The position numbers were made by a program, and so were the translations under genes. From Mycobacteriales bacterium (lineage in GTDB: Bacteria; Actinomycetota; Actinomycetes; Mycobacteriales; CADCTP01), in NCBI GenBank assembly GCA_035995165.1, contig DASYKU010000109.1, positions 1 to 50,934 on the forward strand: 50,934 nt of DNA. The letters run 5' to 3'. The notes under the pieces were generated by a model. The model had not been told where the DNA came from. It worked only from the letters and a program-made list of their open reading frames with translations, and made no database searches. Positions 41,449-50,934 of this stretch are shown here, in pieces. Numbering within the stretch: the first letter of the stretch is position 1; each line of letters opens with the position of its first letter.

Positions 41449-42744
41449 TTGGCCACCACCGCGGAAGCCCCTGCCACCCTCACCGAGGACCAGCCCCGCT
41501 CGCTCGGCTTCACCGACCAGCTCGGGCTCTGGGCCAACCTCGGGATCAGCCTGCTCATCCCGGTCACGGCGACGTTCCTGGTCGCGCCCGGGCAGTCGTT
41601 CCTGGCCACCGTCGTCGCGATCGTGGCCGGCACCGCGCTCGGCTGCCTGCTGCTGGCCGCGGTCGCCCGGGCCGGCGCGGTCACCGGGGCGCCGACGATG
41701 GTGCTGCTGCGCGGCCTGCTCGGCCGCTCGGGGTCGTACGCGCCGACCGTGCTGAACCTGCTGCAGTGCGTCGGCTGGGCCACGTACGAGATCTGGGTGA
41801 TCTCGTTCGCCGCGCACGCCGTCTGGGCCGGCCTGCCCCGCTGGGTGTACGTGCTGATCGCCGGCGCGGTCGCCACCGGGATGGCGCTGCGGCCGCTGGG
41901 CTCGGTCCGGCTGCTCAAGCGGATCGCGGTCGTCGCGGTGCTGGCCTGCTCGGCGTACTTCCTGGTGGAGACGCTGCGGCGGCCGCTGGGCGGGTTCACC
42001 GAGGGCGGCTGGACCGGGTTCTGGACCTCGATGGACCTGGTCGTCGCGCTGCCGGTGTCCTGGATCCCGCTGGTCGCGGACTACTCGCGGTTCTCCAGGT
42101 CGCCACGGGCGGCCACGCTCGGCACCGGGATCGGGTACGCGGCCTCCAGCGCGGTCTTCTTCCTGCTCGGCGTGCTGGCCCTGCGGGCGTACTCCGACGC
42201 GTCGGCGGACGTGGTCGGCGCGCTGCTGGCCGTCCCGGCCGGGGCGATCGCGCTGGTCATCCTGGCGGTGGACGAGGTCGACGAGGCCTTCGCCAACATC
42301 TACTCGACCGCGACCTCCGCGCAGAACGTGCTGCCGCGGGCGGACCGGCGGCTGCTCGCGGTGCTGGTCGGCGGGCTCGCGACGGTGCTGGCGCTGGCGG
42401 TGGACGGCAGCGCGTACGAGCCGTTCCTGTTCCTCATCGGGGCCGTGTTCGTGCCGCTGGCCGCGACCGTGGTGATCGACTTCGCGCTCTCCCGCGGCCG
42501 GTACGACACCTCCGACGACGCGCCCGGGCGGTGGCTGATGCTGGTGCCGTGGGTGGCCGGCTTCGTCGCGTACCAGCTGACCGCGCCGACGGTGCTCTCG
42601 TCCTGGCCGGGCTGGGAGTCGTTCTGGCGGCACGGCCAGGACCTGCTGCACATCTCGCCGACCAACGGTTTCTCGGCCTCGATCGTCGCGCTCGCGGTCG
42701 CCGCGCTGCTCACCCCGGTGGCACGCCTAGGATCGCGCGGGTGA
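41449..42744 (+). CDS. cytX: CytX-type HMP/pyrimidine transporter (NCS1 family)
   Basis: A 431-residue NCS1 cytosine/purine-type permease with about 12 helices: LGFTDQLGLWANLGISLLI, TMVLLRGLLGRSGS, LQCVGWATYEIW and PLVADYSRF. Control by a TPP riboswitch assigns it to thiamine metabolism, most likely import of hydroxymethylpyrimidine or its precursors. The start is TTG 41449, the only in-frame start near the riboswitch ribosome site; there is no ATG or GTG nearby. Functionally linked to the TenA pair at 20.2-21.5 kb. Confidence 0.88.
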   Translation: MATTAEAPATLTEDQPRSLGFTDQLGLWANLGISLLIPVTATFLVAPGQSFLATVVAIVAGTALGCLLLAAVARAGAVTGAPTMVLLRGLLGRSGSYAPTVLNLLQCVGWATYEIWVISFAAHAVWAGLPRWVYVLIAGAVATGMALRPLGSVRLLKRIAVVAVLACSAYFLVETLRRPLGGFTEGGWTGFWTSMDLVVALPVSWIPLVADYSRFSRSPRAATLGTGIGYAASSAVFFLLGVLALRAYSDASADVVGALLAVPAGAIALVILAVDEVDEAFANIYSTATSAQNVLPRADRRLLAVLVGGLATVLALAVDGSAYEPFLFLIGAVFVPLAATVVIDFALSRGRYDTSDDAPGRWLMLVPWVAGFVAYQLTAPTVLSSWPGWESFWRHGQDLLHISPTNGFSASIVALAVAALLTPVARLGSRG

Positions 42745-42767
42745 GCGTCCTCCCCGGCACGACATGA
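42741..42767 (+). CDS. Eight-codon ORF linking cytX to the next gene
   Basis: GTG 42741 overlaps the cytX stop (GTGA) and reads MSVLPGTT to a TGA at 42765-42767 that overlaps the ATG of the next gene (ATGA). TAGGAT at 42728-42733 lies 7 nt upstream, so it could also start leaderlessly. Either a coupling device or coincidence in a short spacer. Confidence 0.3.
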   Translation: MSVLPGTT

Positions 42768-43279
42768 CCCGCTGGCGGCAGGCGCCGTGGCCGGTGATCC
42801 TCGCCGTCTGCACGGTGCTGTTCGCCGTCCTGGCCCTGGCCTGGGACGGGCTCGCGAGCGCCGACTCCAGCGGGTTGCCGTACGCGGCCCCGATCTTCGG
42901 CGCGGCGATGACCTGGTGGTTCGTACGGCAGCGCAACCAGGAGCGGGAGCAGGCCGGGTTCGACGCCGACCAGCACGCCGACGCCGAGCGGGCCGTGCTG
43001 CGCGGCGAGCTGCCGCCGGATCCGGCCGCCTGGCCCGGCGCCCGGACGCTGCTGGCCCGGCAGCGCGAGCAACTGCAGCGTTACCGCTGGATCCCGCTGC
43101 TGTTCGGTCTGCTCGGCCTCGCGTTCCTCGGCCTCGGCATCAGCGGCGGCGCGCGGGCCGACTACGCCATCGCCGTGGTGATGCTCGGCATCGCCATCGC
43201 CGGGGCACTGTCGAGCGCGCGGCTGCGGGGCCGGCTGGACGCCGCCGAGAGCGCCCTGGACGCGGCCGAGCGCCCGTGA
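42764..43279 (+). CDS. Hypothetical four-helix membrane protein
   Basis: A 171-residue protein with four membrane segments: WPVILAVCTVLFAVLALAW, AAPIFGAAMTWWFV, WIPLLFGLLGLAFLGLGI and YAIAVVMLGIAIAGALSS; a charged loop of about 55 residues lies between helices 2 and 3, and the C-terminus is a short helix with Asp/Ala. No family recognised. ATG 42764 overlaps the mini-ORF stop; its own stop overlaps the next gene (GTGA 43276-43279). Confidence 0.65.
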   Translation: MTRWRQAPWPVILAVCTVLFAVLALAWDGLASADSSGLPYAAPIFGAAMTWWFVRQRNQEREQAGFDADQHADAERAVLRGELPPDPAAWPGARTLLARQREQLQRYRWIPLLFGLLGLAFLGLGISGGARADYAIAVVMLGIAIAGALSSARLRGRLDAAESALDAAERP

Positions 43280-44403
43280 CCTGGGCGCAGGCCCGGGCCC
43301 GGCGGCTGGACCGGCACTTCCTCACCGCTCCCGGCCCGTCGCCCGCGGACGTGGTCGCCGGCATGGTCGGCGCGCACGCCCAGATCCTGTCCGCCGGCGA
43401 GCTCTCCATCGGGCTGCGGCTGGTTGGTACGACCCGGCCGGACGTGCAGGCCGCGCTCTGGGAGACCCGCGAGCTGGTCAAGACGTTCGGCCCGCGCGGC
43501 ACCGTGCACCTGCTGCCGACCCGGGACCTGGGCCGGTGGACCGGGGCGCTGAGCGCGGTGCCCCGGCCGTTGCCTTCCTTCGACCCGGCCGTCCGGCTGG
43601 CGCCCGAGCAGCTGGACGAGATCGTGGCCGGTATCCAGACCGTGCTCGCGGCCGCGGCGCTGACCATCGACGAGCTCACCGAGGCGCTGGCCGCCGAGGT
43701 CGGGCCCTGGGCGGTGGAGCGTTGCATGCCCGCGTTCCAGGAGCTCTGGCCGCGCTGGCGGCAGGCCGTCGACACGGCCGCGAACCGGGGCGCGCTCTGC
43801 TTCGGCCCGGACCGGGCCCGCAAGGTCACCTACACCTCGCCGCAGCGCTGGTCCCCGGGCCTGGTCCCGGTACCGGGACCCGACGCCCTGGCCTGGCTCG
43901 TCCGCTCCTACCTGCACTCGTACGGGCCGGCCCGGCCCGAGCACTTCGCCCGCTGGCTGAGCGCGCCGGCGGCGTGGGCGACGGGCCTGTTCCAGACGCT
44001 CGAGGGCGAGATCGAGCTGGCGGGCGAGCTCGGCTGGGTCGTCGCCGGCGACACCACGTTCCCTGACGCCCCACCGCGCGGCCTGCGCCTGCTGCCGTAC
44101 TTCGACGCGTACGCGGTGGGCTCCCACCCACGTGAGCTCGTCTACCCGGGCCGCGCGGCCGGCCGGGCGCTGGCCCGCAGCCAGGCCGGCAACTTCCCGG
44201 TCCTGCTGCTCGGTGGCGTCGTCGGTGGCGTCTGGCACCAGAAGCGCGCCGGCCGGTACGTCGACGTCACCGTCGAGCCGCTGGACGAGCTGTCCGCCGC
44301 GCACCGGAAGGCGCTGGACGCGGAGGTCGAGCGGATCGGCGCCTTCCTCGGCCTGACCCCGCGGCTCACGATCGGCCCGATCACCGTCGGCGCGCACGCC
44401 TGA
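43276..44403 (+). CDS. Winged-helix DNA-binding protein of the AlkZ/YcaQ-like (HTH_42) family
   Basis: A 375-residue protein with the DUF1006/HTH_42 layout: N-terminal LDRHFLTAPGP and VGAHAQILSAGELSIGLRL, FGPRGTVHLLPTRDLGRW, a tandem winged-helix centre, and the late LLPYFDAYAVGSHPRELVYP. Family members include interstrand-crosslink glycosylases, but many actinomycete paralogues are uncharacterised; I cannot confirm the catalytic QxQ/QxE motif here. GTG start overlaps the upstream stop. Confidence 0.8.
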   Translation: MTWAQARARRLDRHFLTAPGPSPADVVAGMVGAHAQILSAGELSIGLRLVGTTRPDVQAALWETRELVKTFGPRGTVHLLPTRDLGRWTGALSAVPRPLPSFDPAVRLAPEQLDEIVAGIQTVLAAAALTIDELTEALAAEVGPWAVERCMPAFQELWPRWRQAVDTAANRGALCFGPDRARKVTYTSPQRWSPGLVPVPGPDALAWLVRSYLHSYGPARPEHFARWLSAPAAWATGLFQTLEGEIELAGELGWVVAGDTTFPDAPPRGLRLLPYFDAYAVGSHPRELVYPGRAAGRALARSQAGNFPVLLLGGVVGGVWHQKRAGRYVDVTVEPLDELSAAHRKALDAEVERIGAFLGLTPRLTIGPITVGAHA

Positions 44404-44423
44404 GGCGTGTCTAGGCTCCGGGC

Positions 44424-45545
44424 ATGGATCCTGCCTACGGTGCCGGTGCGCTGTCGGACGTGACGCCGGGCGTGCTGACCGCCCTGGACGTCCCGGGCGG
44501 ATCGGAGGTGCTGGGCCTGCCCGAGGCCCGGCACATCGTGCTGCTGCTGATCGACGGCATGGGCTGGAACCTGCTCCACACGTACGCCGAGGAGGCGCCG
44601 TTCCTGGCCGGGCTGGCCGGCCGGTCGATCACGGCCGGCTTCCCCTCGACCACCGCGACCAGCCTGGCCAGCGTCGGCACCGGCATGGCCCCGGGCGCGC
44701 ACGGCGTGGTCGGGCTCGCCTTCGACGTCGGCGAGAACACCCCGATGAACGCGCTGGGCTGGACCGCCCAGGGCGACGGCCACGTCCGCGACCTCCGCGA
44801 CCGGTTCCCGCCGGAGGACGTGCAGCCGCTGCCGACGACGTTCGAGCGGATGGCCGCGCACGGGGTGGCGGTCCGGGTGGTGCTGCCGGGCCAGTTCGTC
44901 GGCGGCGGGCTGACCCGGGCGGTGCTGCGCGGCGGCCAGCACTGGGGCGTGCGCGCCCTCGGCGACCTGGTCGCCGCGCTGACCGGCGAGCCCGAGTCGG
45001 ACCGCACCTTCCGCTACGGCTACCACGGCGACCTCGACCTGATCGGGCACGTCTACGGCCCGGGCACCGACCCCTGGCGCTACCAGCTCGCCCAGGTCGA
45101 CCGGCTGGTCGAGACGGTCGCCCGGCGGCTGCCGGCCGGCGGCCTGCTGCTCGTCACCGCCGACCACGGCATGGTCCAGGTCGGCGAGGCGGACCGCATC
45201 GATGCCGCCGGCCTGCTCGACGGGGTCCGGCTGCTGGCCGGCGAGCCCCGGGCCCGGCACGTGTACGCCGAACCCGGTGCCGAGGCCGACGTCCTCGCCA
45301 CCTGGCGGGAGTCGCTCGGCACCCGAGCGACCGTGCTGACCCGGGACGAGGCGGTCGACGCGGGCTGGTTCGGCCATGTGCAGGACCGGATCGCGCCGCG
45401 GATCGGCGACATCGTCGCGGCCTGCACCGGCACCACCGCCATCACCCGGCCCGAGACCGAGCCGGTGCTGTCCGAGCTCACCGGCCAGCACGGCTCCCTG
45501 ACCGAGGACGAGCTGCTGATCCCGCTGCTGACGTACTCGGCCTGA
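44424..45545 (+). CDS. Alkaline-phosphatase-superfamily nucleotide pyrophosphatase/phosphodiesterase
   Basis: A 373-residue metalloenzyme: first metal Asp in LLLIDGMGWN, nucleophile region FPSTTATSLASVGTG, then YHGDLDLIGHVYGPGT and LVTADHGMVQVG supplying later metal ligands. No signal peptide, so cytoplasmic. It probably hydrolyses phosphodiester or pyrophosphate bonds of nucleotides. TAGGCT 6 nt before the ATG suggests a leaderless mRNA. Convergent with fadD, 6 bp apart. Confidence 0.88.
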   Translation: MDPAYGAGALSDVTPGVLTALDVPGGSEVLGLPEARHIVLLLIDGMGWNLLHTYAEEAPFLAGLAGRSITAGFPSTTATSLASVGTGMAPGAHGVVGLAFDVGENTPMNALGWTAQGDGHVRDLRDRFPPEDVQPLPTTFERMAAHGVAVRVVLPGQFVGGGLTRAVLRGGQHWGVRALGDLVAALTGEPESDRTFRYGYHGDLDLIGHVYGPGTDPWRYQLAQVDRLVETVARRLPAGGLLLVTADHGMVQVGEADRIDAAGLLDGVRLLAGEPRARHVYAEPGAEADVLATWRESLGTRATVLTRDEAVDAGWFGHVQDRIAPRIGDIVAACTGTTAITRPETEPVLSELTGQHGSLTEDELLIPLLTYSA

Positions 45546-45551
45546 GGCGGC

Positions 45552-47180
<1,629 letters not shown>

Positions 47181-47236
47181 GGCAGGCCTCCTCGCGAGCG
47201 TCCGGTCTGTCTTGTGAAGCCTGCCACAATCGGCTG

Positions 47237-47845
47237 ATGGCCGACGAGATCAGCGGGGGCGACCGGCCGCCGCGCCGGGGCCGTACGGTGCTGTTCGTCC
47301 TCATCGGGGTGATCGTCGCGGTCGCGGCGGTGACCTCGCTGCGGCGCGGGGTCGACCCGCCGGCGCTCCCGCGGGCCTCGAACGGGCCGTCGCAGCTGCC
47401 CGCGCCGCCGGGCGTCATCCTGCCGCCGACGCCGGTGCTCGCGCTCGGCGACGTGTGCCGGCCGGTGACGCCGTCGAGCCCGGTCTCGCTGGCCGTCTCG
47501 TTCACCCTGCGCAACAACAGCGCCAAGCCGGTCCGGCTCACCGCGGTGTCGCCGAACCGGCCCGAGGCCGGGCTGAAGGAGCGCGGGTACACGATCCGGT
47601 CCGGCTCGTGCCCGCCGACCGGGACGCTGCTGACCGACAACCGGCTCGGCCGGGCCCGGCCGGTCGTGGTCCGGCCGGCCTCGTTCGTCGTCGCCACGCT
47701 CTACTTCGAGCTGCCGGACGAGTGCCCCACGCCGTACCCGGTCCAGGCGGTGGTCAGCGAGCAGGCCGACGCGGCCGCCCCCACGATCGACACCGACTAC
47801 ACCCTGCTCTCGGACCTCGGCGGCGTCAGCTTCCCGAACTGCTGA
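47237..47845 (+). CDS. Hypothetical membrane-anchored protein
   Basis: A 202-residue protein with a single N-terminal membrane helix (VLFVLIGVIVAVAAVTSL, about 18-35) after a basic stretch, a Pro-rich linker, and an extracytoplasmic beta-rich domain with four Cys (VCRPV, GSCPP, DECPT, FPNC) that may form two disulphides. CACAAT 6 nt before the ATG suggests leaderless transcription. No family recognised. The 3' end overlaps the convergent aldo/keto reductase gene by 20 bp. Confidence 0.65.
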   Translation: MADEISGGDRPPRRGRTVLFVLIGVIVAVAAVTSLRRGVDPPALPRASNGPSQLPAPPGVILPPTPVLALGDVCRPVTPSSPVSLAVSFTLRNNSAKPVRLTAVSPNRPEAGLKERGYTIRSGSCPPTGTLLTDNRLGRARPVVVRPASFVVATLYFELPDECPTPYPVQAVVSEQADAAAPTIDTDYTLLSDLGGVSFPNC

Positions 47846-48692
47846 GCTCGGTCAGGTCCTCCTCGGCGAGGGTCAGCCCGGCGGCGGCGACGTTCTGCTC
47901 GACGTGGGCCGGGTCGCCGCTGCCCGGGATGACCAGGACGTTGGGCGAGCGCTGCAGCAGCCAGGCCAGGCCGACCTGGTGGGGGCCGACCTCGTGCCGC
48001 TTCGCCACCGCCGCCAGCCCCTCGGCCGCGAACGGCGAGAAGCCGCCGCCGAGCGGGAAGAACGGGACGTACGCGATGCCCTGCTCGGCGCAGCTGTCCA
48101 ACAGCGCGTCGTCGGCCCGGTTGCCCAGGCTGTACATGTTCTGCACGCAGACCACCGGTGCGATCGCCTGCGCCTCGGCCAGCTGGGCGGCGTCCACGTT
48201 GCTCACCCCGAGGTGCCGGATCAGTCCCTGCTCCCGCATCGCGGCCAGCACGGCGAACTTGTCGCCGATCGGTTCGCCGGTGGTCATCACGCGCAGGTTG
48301 ACCACGTCGAGGCGGTCCACGCCGAGGTGCTCCAGGTTCTCCAGCACGCCGGAGCGGATCTCCTCCGGGCTCAGCGCCGGCAGCCACTGCCCGGCGTCGT
48401 CGCGCCGGCCGCCGATCTTCGTCACCAGCACGAGGTCGTCCGGGTACGGCGCCAGCGTCTCCTTGATCAGCTCGTTGACCAGGTACGGCCCGTAGTAGTC
48501 GCTGGTGTCGACGTGCCGTACGCCGAGCTCGAGTGCGGTGCGCAGCGCCCGCTGCGACTTCTCCTTGTCCGCCGGCGGGCCGAACGCGTTCTTCCCGCCG
48601 AGCTGCATCGCGCCGAACCCCATCCGGGCCACCTCGAGGTCCCCGCCGAGTGCCCACGTTCCTGCTGCTGTCGCCGTCGTCATGGTTGCCAC
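47826..48692 (-). CDS. Aldo/keto reductase
   Basis: A 288-residue NADPH-dependent carbonyl reductase. Catalytic tetrad: Asp in HVDTSDYYGP with Tyr in the same stretch, Lys in VLVTKIGG, and the site usually held by His replaced by Asn in DVVNLRVM, as in several AKR subfamilies. Barrel landmarks IRHLGVSNVDAAQL and NVLVIPGSGDPAHVEQN (phosphate binding) are intact. Start at GTG 48692 or ATG 48683; neither has a clear ribosome site. Divergent from a LuxR-type regulator. Confidence 0.88.
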   Translation of the reverse strand: MATMTTATAAGTWALGGDLEVARMGFGAMQLGGKNAFGPPADKEKSQRALRTALELGVRHVDTSDYYGPYLVNELIKETLAPYPDDLVLVTKIGGRRDDAGQWLPALSPEEIRSGVLENLEHLGVDRLDVVNLRVMTTGEPIGDKFAVLAAMREQGLIRHLGVSNVDAAQLAEAQAIAPVVCVQNMYSLGNRADDALLDSCAEQGIAYVPFFPLGGGFSPFAAEGLAAVAKRHEVGPHQVGLAWLLQRSPNVLVIPGSGDPAHVEQNVAAAGLTLAEEDLTELSSSGS

Positions 48693-48742
48693 GGTGCCCG
48701 CCGGAGCCCGGCCGGGCGCGGGTCTGGCAGCAAGGTGCCACC

Positions 48743-49423
48743 ATGGAATGCGTGACGGCGGCGATGGACAACGCGATCGAGGTCCGCGGCGAGGCCGAGC
48801 TGCGGCTGCGGGCGGCGCCGATCTTCGCCGCGGCCCGGTTCGAGATGTCCTGCGCCGCGCCCGACCTGCGGACCTGGGCCGTGCTGCACGTCTCCGACGC
48901 GGCCGCGCCGGCTGTCCCGTCCTGGGTGCCGAAGGTCGCCGGCGGCTTCCGCTCCCGCAAGCTCTACCGGCCGCAGGTGCTGGTCGACCCGCGGGCGGCC
49001 GAGCACGTCCACCAGCTCGAGGCGTACGGCGCGACGATCCGGATCACCACCGCCGACCTGCACGAGACGATGATCGTGGACCGGCGGTTCGTGATCATGG
49101 CCGGCGACCCGGACGAGCGGCCGCGCCGCTACCGCGTGGTCAGCGCGCCGGAGGTCGTGCGGAGCGTCAGCGCGTTGTTCGACGCGGCCTGGCGGGCGGC
49201 CACCGACCGGGCCGTGTACGAGACGTCGCTGGGCGGGCTGCGCGACCTGGCCCCGAGCCTGCTCGACGCGCTCGCGTCCGGGTCGAAGGACGAGGCCGCG
49301 GCGCGGGCGCTGGGGATGTCGCTGCGGACCTACCGGCGGCGGGTGGCGGAGCTGATGGCGGCGGTCGGGGCGACGTCCCGCTTCCAGGCCGGCCTCCGCG
49401 CCCGCGAGCTCGGCCTGGTCTGA
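48743..49423 (+). CDS. TrmB/PLD-like regulator with C-terminal LuxR-type HTH
   Basis: A 226-residue protein. The N-terminal part (WAVLHVSDAAAP... YRPQVLVDPRAAEHVHQLEAYG... TTADLHETMIVDRRFVIMAG) resembles the phospholipase-D-like sensing domain of actinomycete TrmB-LuxR regulators; the C-terminus has an HTH (SKDEAAARALGMSLRTYRRRVAELMAAVGA). It may respond to a ligand and control the divergent aldo/keto reductase. ATG 48743 is preceded by AAGG at 8 nt; later starts at 48752 and 48764 are possible. Confidence 0.78.
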   Translation: MECVTAAMDNAIEVRGEAELRLRAAPIFAAARFEMSCAAPDLRTWAVLHVSDAAAPAVPSWVPKVAGGFRSRKLYRPQVLVDPRAAEHVHQLEAYGATIRITTADLHETMIVDRRFVIMAGDPDERPRRYRVVSAPEVVRSVSALFDAAWRAATDRAVYETSLGGLRDLAPSLLDALASGSKDEAAARALGMSLRTYRRRVAELMAAVGATSRFQAGLRARELGLV

Positions 49424-49432
49424 GCGGGTCGC

Positions 49433-50614
49433 CTAGATCGTCACCGGGAGTGTGGCGAAGCCGCGGTGGGTGAAGGTCGGGTGCCGGACCGGCTCGCCCG
49501 CGAGCGCCAGCCCGGGCAGGTCGGTGAGCATCGTGGCCAGCGAGGCCTGCAGCTCGACCCGGGCCAGCGGGGCGCCCAGGCAGAAGTGGATGCCGGCGCC
49601 GAAGCCCAGGTGCGGGTTGGGGGAGCGGGTCAGGTCCAGCCGGTCCGGGTCGGCGAACACGGCCGGGTCCCGGTTGGCCGCGCCCAGCAGCGCGGCGATC
49701 TTCTGCCCGGGCTCGACCGTCACCGCGCCGATCGGGACCGGCTGGGTCGCGGTGCGCTCGAAGAGCTGCAGCGGGGAGTCGTACCGGATCAGCTCCTCGA
49801 CCGCGGACGGGACCAGCTCCGGGGTCAGCCGGGCCCGCTCGGCCGGGTGGGTCAGCAGCGCGTACGCCCCGTTGCCGACGACGTTGACGCTGGCCTCGTG
49901 CCCGGCCATCTGGAGCAGGACCGCGGTCGCGACCAGCTCGTCCTCCGACAGCCGGGCGCCGTCGGCGTCCCGGGTCGCGATGAGGTCGGAGAGCAGGTCG
50001 TCGCCGGGGGTGCGGCGGCGGAAGGCGACCAGCTCCCGGACGTACGCGACGTACTCGGAGGCGGCGGTCTCGGCGGCCTGCCGGGTCGCCGCCGAGGGGG
50101 AGGCCTCGTAGAGCTTGACGATCGCGTTGGACCACGGCCGCAGCAGCCCGCGGTCGGAGTCCGGGACGCCGAGCAGCGTCGCGATGACCGCGACCGGGAG
50201 CGGCTCGGCGTACAGCGGGAGGAGGTCGACGGCGGAGCCGTCCGCGCCGGCGTCCCGGACGTCCCGGGCCAGGCCGCGGGCGATGTCGGTGACCCGGTCC
50301 CGCAGCCGCTCGACCTGGCGGCGGCCGAAGCCGGCCGCGACCAGCCGGCGCAGCCGGGTGTGCGTCGGCGGCTCGTTCTCCAGCAGCGAGTGCTCGTGCA
50401 GCAGCGTGTAGTCCGGCAGCGGCTCGTCCGGCCAGCGCAGGCTCCAGAGCCGGCCGAGCCCGCGATGCCGCAGCACGGTGTCGGCCTCGGCGTGCCCGTA
50501 CGTCACCCATTCGCCCAGCGCCGGACTCCAGGAGACGGGAGCGGCTGCGCGCCGCTCGGCGAAGAATGGGTACGGGTCGGCGATGATCGAGGGCACGGTC
50601 GGGTCGAACTCCAC
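49433..50614 (-). CDS. Cytochrome P450
   Basis: A 393-residue bacterial class I P450 with the heme-thiolate loop FGAGIHFCLGAPLARVE, the K-helix EELIRYDSP with the ExxR variant, and an I-helix reading LLQMAGHEASVNVV. The usual acid-alcohol pair (E/D)-T is altered to Glu-Ala-Ser, so proton delivery to dioxygen may differ. GTG 50614 follows a TACCGT hexamer by 6 bp (leaderless). No ferredoxin or reductase gene is adjacent; substrate unknown. Confidence 0.92.
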   Translation of the reverse strand: MEFDPTVPSIIADPYPFFAERRAAAPVSWSPALGEWVTYGHAEADTVLRHRGLGRLWSLRWPDEPLPDYTLLHEHSLLENEPPTHTRLRRLVAAGFGRRQVERLRDRVTDIARGLARDVRDAGADGSAVDLLPLYAEPLPVAVIATLLGVPDSDRGLLRPWSNAIVKLYEASPSAATRQAAETAASEYVAYVRELVAFRRRTPGDDLLSDLIATRDADGARLSEDELVATAVLLQMAGHEASVNVVGNGAYALLTHPAERARLTPELVPSAVEELIRYDSPLQLFERTATQPVPIGAVTVEPGQKIAALLGAANRDPAVFADPDRLDLTRSPNPHLGFGAGIHFCLGAPLARVELQASLATMLTDLPGLALAGEPVRHPTFTHRGFATLPVTI

Positions 50615-50631
50615 GACCGAACGGTAGGGGG

Positions 50632-50934
50632 ATGCGGGAGCAGCCGCTGGTCGTCGCGCACCGCGGGTCGTCGTCCGCGCTGGCCGAGCACACGCTCGGG
50701 GCCTACATACGGGCGCTCCACGAGGGTGCCGGGGCGCTGGAGTGCGACGTCCGGCTGACCCGCGACGGGCACCTCATCTGCGTCCACGACCGCAAGGTCG
50801 ACCGTACGTCGGACGGCCGCGGGGTCGTCAGTGATCTGGAACTGCACGCGCTGCAGGAACTGGACTTCGCGTCGCGGCATCGCGAACTTCCGAACTCGGC
50901 CGACGAGCTCATCGGCGACTCGCCCTACTTCGCG
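50632..50934 (+). CDS. Glycerophosphodiester phosphodiesterase (partial, runs off the window)
   Basis: The first 101 residues of a GDPD-family enzyme: VAHRGSSSALAEHTLGAY with the catalytic His-Arg, ALECDVRLTRDGHLICVHDRKVDRTSDGRG with the metal Glu/Asp and second His. It hydrolyses glycerophosphodiesters to glycerol-3-phosphate and an alcohol. ATG 50632 lies 17 bp from the divergent P450 start. The 3' end is beyond the window. Confidence 0.88.
   Translation, partial: MREQPLVVAHRGSSSALAEHTLGAYIRALHEGAGALECDVRLTRDGHLICVHDRKVDRTSDGRGVVSDLELHALQELDFASRHRELPNSADELIGDSPYFA

Noticed and set aside
49433-50614. P450 plus acyl-CoA ligase as part of a natural-product cluster
   Set aside because: No core synthase, carrier protein or tailoring neighbours. 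The genes are convergent or divergent singletons.

Overview
The window is chromosomal DNA from a very high-GC actinomycete. Support: strong G/C third-position bias, many GTG starts, dense ATGA/GTGA stop-start overlaps, an XRE/DUF397 pair, SigE-type ECF sigma factors, an ergothioneine operon, and many starts that look leaderless. The genus cannot be fixed from the sequence. I see no phage, IS element, CRISPR array, rRNA or tRNA.

Layout. 1-5.2 kb: a secreted TIGR03118 protein, a zinc alcohol dehydrogenase, an NTF2-like protein, a phosphotransferase, an ArsR-SRPBCC pair and a cupin. 5.4-8.9 kb: a regulatory island with an XRE/DUF5753 regulator, a 450-bp repeat-rich gap, a DUF397 protein, a LuxR-type protein with an unusual sensor-like domain, and small hypotheticals. 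9.1-13.9 kb: a NarL-type two-component system convergent with an ABC exporter, which is divergent from a MarR/GbsR-like regulator with a clear operator. 13.9-21.5 kb: D-2-hydroxyacid dehydrogenase, a cobalamin-binding-type protein, then egtA-egtB-egtC-egtD (ergothioneine) followed by two TenA-family genes, closed by a strong hairpin. 21.8-26.7 kb: an Fpg/Nei glycosylase and two tandem ECF sigma/membrane-protein cassettes, plus the remnant of a third. 26.7-35.6 kb: D-amino-acid oxidase, a LytS/LytTR two-component system joined by a tiny bridging ORF, a graveyard of four gene fragments, then two sodium:solute symporters, each preceded by its own small two-helix membrane protein. 35.7-41.2 kb: a small acidic protein with a stress-type promoter, a membrane protein carrying the same new domain as the LuxR protein, a GH5-CBM3 cellulase, a rhodanese and a RecQ helicase. 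41.3-50.9 kb: a TPP riboswitch controlling a CytX-type HMP transporter, then assorted metabolic genes (AlkZ-like winged helix, phosphodiesterase, acyl-CoA ligase, aldo/keto reductase, a LuxR-type regulator, cytochrome P450 and the start of a glycerophosphodiesterase).

How the genes connect. Thiamine-pyrimidine salvage appears twice: a TenA with the active-site cysteine next to one without it behind the egt genes, and a riboswitch-controlled HMP importer 20 kb away. Carboxylate sensing and uptake probably run LytS-LytTR to symporters, with a 10-bp direct repeat at 21-bp spacing upstream of the second symporter operon as a candidate LytTR site. The least explained items are a domain shared by the proteins at 7529-8368 and 36123-37157, the duplicated sigma cassettes with a common CAACCTC promoter box, and short ORFs that bridge neighbouring genes through stop-start overlaps. 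All functional statements are inferred from reading the sequence; no database search was run.
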